Assembly (NCBI RefSeq): GCF_042652645.1
Contig: NZ_JBHSGU010000029.1
Location: 62,001 to 126,000, forward strand
Length of the DNA stretch: 64,000 nucleotides
From: Glaciecola siphonariae
GTDB taxonomy: Bacteria > Pseudomonadota > Gammaproteobacteria > Enterobacterales > Alteromonadaceae
Direction: 5' to 3'
Of the stretch, positions 60,930 through 64,000 are shown one piece after another. The translations under genes and the position numbers were made by a program. Position 1 is the first letter of the stretch. Each line of letters begins with the position of its first letter. Below the pieces are notes generated by a model that was not told the DNA's origin, ran no database searches, and saw only the letters and a list, made by a program, of their open reading frames with translations.

Positions 60930-61682
60930 CTAATATTGCGCCAATTGCTGATGAATGCTGTTGACTAACTCGCTTGGTATGCAAAGGTTCTGCGAAAGCT
61001 CTTGCAAAAAGGCCTGAGAGGCTGGCGCAGATGTATCTACAGCGCTCGCGCTAGCGGCATATACCTCAATGCCTGTTTGCGCATTAGGCACCTGATTCAC
61101 CAAGTCGTGCAGCGACAAGGGTTTGCGCAGTTCATCAAACAAGGTCGCCTTTTCTTGAACGCTAAGCTCCATAGTGTCGACCTGTGCAAAAATTCGCTGG
61201 CGCTCTTGCGCATCAATATGGCCGTCTGCATGGGCTGCAGAAATCATTGCGCGCATTAAAAGCATTTGCCCTTGTTCGTTATTTTGGTCAACAACCTCTT
61301 CAAACGCTTGTTGAGGAAGCGCTGCGGGGCGAAAGTCAAACTGTGCCGCTTTTGACTGGACATGACCGCCTGCGTTATATGTTTCTGCTTGATGCCCTTG
61401 CGATGACGGAAAATACTGAGACTGGCTAGCTGGCGCGCTTTGTGCACCATGAGGCACGCCTGAGACAGCAGTCGCGCCTTTGTTTGCCGAGTAGCTCTGA
61501 TAGGCCTTCCACGCGATACCGCCAACGGCAGCAAGCGCACCAACTTTTAAGGCACCTTTGCCTACTTTTCGGCCTTTTTTGCTGGCTATCATGCTTGTTA
61601 AACCGCCACCTGCCACGCCACCCATGAAGCCGCTAAGTGCGCCTGACTTACTGAGACCACCTACTAATTTAGATAAATCCAT
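60930..61682 (-). CDS. DUF533 (YebE/TerB-like) protein
   Basis: A 250-residue protein with a Gly-rich N-terminal hydrophobic region (about 18-60, GGVAGGGLTSM, GALKVGALAAVGGIAWKAY), which may anchor it in the membrane. A Gln/Ser/Ala-rich linker follows, then a C-terminal all-helical TerB-like domain with LLMRAMISAAHADGHID and the DxQER motif. The family function is unknown; E. coli YebE is a member. ATG 61682 has GGAG six bases upstream; a GTG at 61694 overlaps that site. Transcribed toward the YceI operon but 80 bases away. Confidence 0.85.
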   Translation of the reverse strand: MDLSKLVGGLSKSGALSGFMGGVAGGGLTSMIASKKGRKVGKGALKVGALAAVGGIAWKAYQSYSANKGATAVSGVPHGAQSAPASQSQYFPSSQGHQAETYNAGGHVQSKAAQFDFRPAALPQQAFEEVVDQNNEQGQMLLMRAMISAAHADGHIDAQERQRIFAQVDTMELSVQEKATLFDELRKPLSLHDLVNQVPNAQTGIEVYAASASAVDTSAPASQAFLQELSQNLCIPSELVNSIHQQLAQY

Positions 61683-61931
61683 TTCGTTCTCCACCGATGA
61701 ACTTGTCAGATATTGATGTTATTTATACAGCCGCTCGATAAAAAAGTTTCTTTATTTGGCACCTATTTACGCGAAATATTACGACAACTCTCATTTGCGA
61801 TTGGCCGCTTCGATATTTTTTGCCGGTCGCCGATGTTTAGATAAGCTGAATCCTGTTTAAGAAACGGCCCTCAGCACCACCAGAGGAGCGAAGACTAACT
61901 TGTCCAATATTGACTCGTAAAAAAATGCAAT
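61683..61931. other. Gene-free stretch between the DUF533 gene and the secF terminator
   Basis: About 250 bases (part of a 323-base gap) with no frame I would call. It must hold the DUF533 promoter; a TATAAA on the minus strand near 61723 is a weak candidate -10 without a clear -35. Nothing else is recognised. Confidence 0.5.
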
Positions 61932-61961
61932 AAAAAAGCACGCTCAAGAGCGTGCTTTTTT
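61932..61961 (-). terminator. Rho-independent terminator of secDF
   Basis: 13-bp stem AAAAAAGCACGCT/AGCGTGCTTTTTT around a CAAG loop, T run on both sides, 44 bases after the secF stop. Confidence 0.92.
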
Positions 61962-62005
61962 GGTTTTACTATGGCTAATCTGCCAAAACAGCCTAATTTA
62001 CATGC

Positions 62006-62950
62006 TTAGAGCGATTCTAGGTCCTCGCCTTCTTTTTCAATTTCAGGTGGCATTAAGTCTTCTTTGCTCACGCCTAAGAACAGCGCAACAGATGATGCGA
62101 TATAAACAGACGAATACGTCCCAATAAACACACCAAATAGCAAGGCCGTGGCAAACCCATGGATGAGTGCCCCACCTTTATAAAACAAGGCGACCAGCAC
62201 TAAAATGGTGGTAAGCGAGGTAACAATCGTTCGGTTTAGGGTTTGAGTCAGAGAAATATTAATGACCTCTTCTGGCCCGCCCTTTCTAACTTTGCGAAAG
62301 TTTTCACGAATACGGTCACTAACCACAATGGTATCGTTAAGTGAATAACCAATTACCGCTAGCAAAGCTGCAAGTACGGTTAGGTCAAATTCAAGCTGCA
62401 ACACGCTAAACAAGCCAAGCGTAAGAATAACGTCATGAGCCAAAGCGCCCACCGAACCTAGTGCAAAGCGGTATTCAAAACGCATAGCCACGTATATCAA
62501 AATACATATAAGGGCGACCAACATCGCAAGACCGCCTTGCTCTGTTAACTCCTCTCCTACATTTGGCCCCACAAATTCGATGCGCTGCATTTCGACGTTA
62601 GACGAGCCCTCTTTCAGAGCGGCCATTACCATATCGCCTATAATTTCTGCTTGCACATCGTCCCTTGGCGCTACGCGAATCAGTACTTCCTGACTGCTAC
62701 CAAAGTTTTGCACCACAGCATCGGGGAAATTTGCCGCGCTGAGCTCATCTCGTATTAATTCGAGATTGGCCCCGTCGGGATAATTAACCTGAATAACCGT
62801 ACCGCCAGTAAAATCTAAGCCCCAGTTTAGTTGATTCACCGCCAACGAAGCGATAGAGCCAATAATAAGGACCGTGGAAAAAATCATCGCAGGAAACCGA
62901 AACTTCATAAAGTTAACGGTTTCTTTGAGATTCAATATTTGAATTTGCAT
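62006..62950 (-). CDS. secF: Protein translocase subunit SecF
   Basis: Membrane subunit of SecDF, which uses the proton gradient to help pull proteins through SecYEG. The 314-residue protein has six membrane helices, the first near residues 19-36, a periplasmic domain with NWGLDFTGGTVIQV, and conserved VIGYSLNDTIVVSDRIREN in the membrane core. ATG 62950 has AAGGAA eight bases upstream; the frame to 62998 runs into secD. It begins 11 bases after the secD stop. PpiD and YfgM, Sec-associated chaperones, are also in this window. Confidence 0.96.
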   Translation of the reverse strand: MQIQILNLKETVNFMKFRFPAMIFSTVLIIGSIASLAVNQLNWGLDFTGGTVIQVNYPDGANLELIRDELSAANFPDAVVQNFGSSQEVLIRVAPRDDVQAEIIGDMVMAALKEGSSNVEMQRIEFVGPNVGEELTEQGGLAMLVALICILIYVAMRFEYRFALGSVGALAHDVILTLGLFSVLQLEFDLTVLAALLAVIGYSLNDTIVVSDRIRENFRKVRKGGPEEVINISLTQTLNRTIVTSLTTILVLVALFYKGGALIHGFATALLFGVFIGTYSSVYIASSVALFLGVSKEDLMPPEIEKEGEDLESL

Positions 62951-62961
62951 TGTCTCGTTCC

Positions 62962-64000
62962 TTAAATCGCTAACTTCGTAATTTTCTTGCCACCCCAAAA
63001 GAGGTTTACAAGCACGCGGGTCACTATGATGGCAGTGAACATTGATGTCAGAATGCCAATCATCAAGGTGATTGAAAAGCCCTTAATCGGTCCGGTTCCA
63101 ACAGCAAACAAAATCATCCCCACAATGAAGGTGGTAATATTGGCATCTAAAATCGTTGAAAATGCATTGTCGTAGCCAAAGTGGATTGCTTGCTGGGGGC
63201 TTCGCCCGTCTCGCAGTTCTTCCCGTATCCTTTCGAATATAAGAACGTTGGCATCTACCGCCATACCCACCGTCAATACTATTCCAGCCATGCCCGGTAA
63301 GGTAAGTGTGGCACCTGTAATCATCGACATAATGCCGACTATCATCACCAAGTTGGTTACCAAGGCGATATTGGCAACAATGCCAAAGGCCTGATAGTAA
63401 ATAAGCATGAATATCAGAACGGCAATCAACCCATAGATAATCGCTTGCATGCCCAGCTCAATATTTTCTTTACCTAAGCTCGGCCCCACGGTGCGCTCTT
63501 CTACTATTTGGATAGGCGCGATGAGCGCTCCAGCACGTAAAAGTAATGCCAAGTCTCTGGCTTCGCTTGCAGAGTCGATACCGGTAATGCGGAAGGACGA
63601 ACCTAACTGACTTTGAATTGTGGCGACATTGATCACTTCTTCAGATTTTTCAAAAATCAACTTGCCATTAGCGTCACGCTCATCGGTGGCTTTAAATTCA
63701 ATAAACACCGTCGCCATTGGCTTACCGATATTATCGCGACTGAATTTACTGATTTTACTGCCGCCCTTAGAATCAAGATTAATGTTAACCTGCGGAAACC
63801 CGTTCTCATCCATGCTATTTGTAGCATCAATGATGTGACTGCCTTCTAGCATGATTTGTTTTTTCAGCAATACTGGCTGGCCGTTTCGTTCATATAACAA
63901 CTCTGAACCTGCCGGCACGCGGCCATTCACGGCGTCGCGGATGTCACCTTCGCCATCAACAAGGCGGAAGTTAAGTGTGGCGGTAGCATTGAGGATCTCT
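62962..64000 (-). CDS. secD: Protein translocase subunit SecD (C-terminal part, 5' end beyond the window)
   Basis: Partner of SecF. About 346 codons of the C-terminal part lie here and the frame is still open at base 64000 (reading ...LNATATLNFRLVDGEGDIRD); full SecD is about 615 residues. Seen: the periplasmic P1 region end, RAGALIAPIQIVEERTVGPSLG before the membrane part, and GMAVDANVLIFERIREELR, the conserved helix 4 motif with a key Asp. The GTG at 63930 is not the real start. Confidence 0.96.
   Translation of the reverse strand, partial: EILNATATLNFRLVDGEGDIRDAVNGRVPAGSELLYERNGQPVLLKKQIMLEGSHIIDATNSMDENGFPQVNINLDSKGGSKISKFSRDNIGKPMATVFIEFKATDERDANGKLIFEKSEEVINVATIQSQLGSSFRITGIDSASEARDLALLLRAGALIAPIQIVEERTVGPSLGKENIELGMQAIIYGLIAVLIFMLIYYQAFGIVANIALVTNLVMIVGIMSMITGATLTLPGMAGIVLTVGMAVDANVLIFERIREELRDGRSPQQAIHFGYDNAFSTILDANITTFIVGMILFAVGTGPIKGFSITLMIGILTSMFTAIIVTRVLVNLFWGGKKITKLAI

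Overview
This 64 kb window is chromosomal DNA of a marine-type gammaproteobacterium, most likely in the order Alteromonadales and close to Alteromonadaceae. I infer this from moderate GC, the protein sequences, and gene orders shared with E. coli and Pseudomonas: ribF-ileS-lspA-fkpB-ispH next to a minor-pilin operon; tig-clpP-clpX-lon-hupB-ppiD; and ndk-rlmN-pilF-rodZ-ispG-hisS-yfgM-bamB-der. No rRNA, prophage, insertion sequence, CRISPR array or defence island is visible. Almost all of the window is core genome.

Layout. 1-8.1 kb: the 5' part of nadE, a lone FimT/GspH-type pseudopilin on the plus strand, then the minor-pilin operon pilV-pilW-pilX-pilY1-pilE on the minus strand. 8.2-15.6 kb: isoprenoid, lipoprotein and translation genes (ispH, fkpB, lspA, ileS, ribF) and the lipid II flippase murJ. 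15.8-16.6 kb: divergent rpsT with a UUG start, and a small membrane protein. 16.6-25 kb: the protein quality-control block (ppiD, hupB, lon, clpX, clpP, tig). 25.3-27.1 kb: a small membrane protein, a fasciclin-domain protein and five tRNA genes (transcribed Pro-Arg-His-Leu-Pro) behind a strong promoter with a GC-rich discriminator. 27.2-33 kb, plus strand: folD, a DUF1415 gene, trmO, proS, a metallo-beta-lactamase-fold protein and pldA. 33.1-38.8 kb, minus strand: an M48 protease with a DUF898 membrane partner, guaA and guaB. 38.9-41.9 kb: xseA, an exported unknown and a PH-like protein. 42-54.2 kb, minus strand: der, bamB, yfgM, hisS, ispG, rodZ, pilF, rlmN, ndk and iscS. 54.6-57.2 kb: cysE and trmJ, with divergent suhB. 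57.3-59.1 kb: a pair of SGNH-type genes. 59-61.7 kb: a YceI/cytochrome b561/YceI operon and a DUF533 protein. 61.9-64 kb: secF and partial secD.

The least ordinary features are these. (1) A single iscS stands where gammaproteobacteria usually carry the full isc operon: iscR, iscU, iscA, hscBA and fdx are absent, and the IscS C-terminal tail is altered. The flanking DNA holds short tandem and inverted repeats. (2) The PilF pilotin gene is about twice the normal length, with a long acidic linker and a C-terminal LysM domain. (3) PilY1 has two copies of a roughly 165-residue module inserted inside its von Willebrand A domain. (4) The type IV pilus cluster carries several calcium-loop sequences, including a canonical EF-hand loop at the PilE C-terminus. 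(5) A GSCFA/SGNH gene pair of unknown substrate follows suhB. I see no clear wholly new multi-gene system; the iscS remnant and the SGNH pair deserve the most attention.

Several starts were moved from the longest open frame to an internal codon because of ribosome-binding sites, homologous N-termini or overlap with the upstream gene. TTG starts appear at nadE, pilV, murJ, rpsT and the GSCFA gene.
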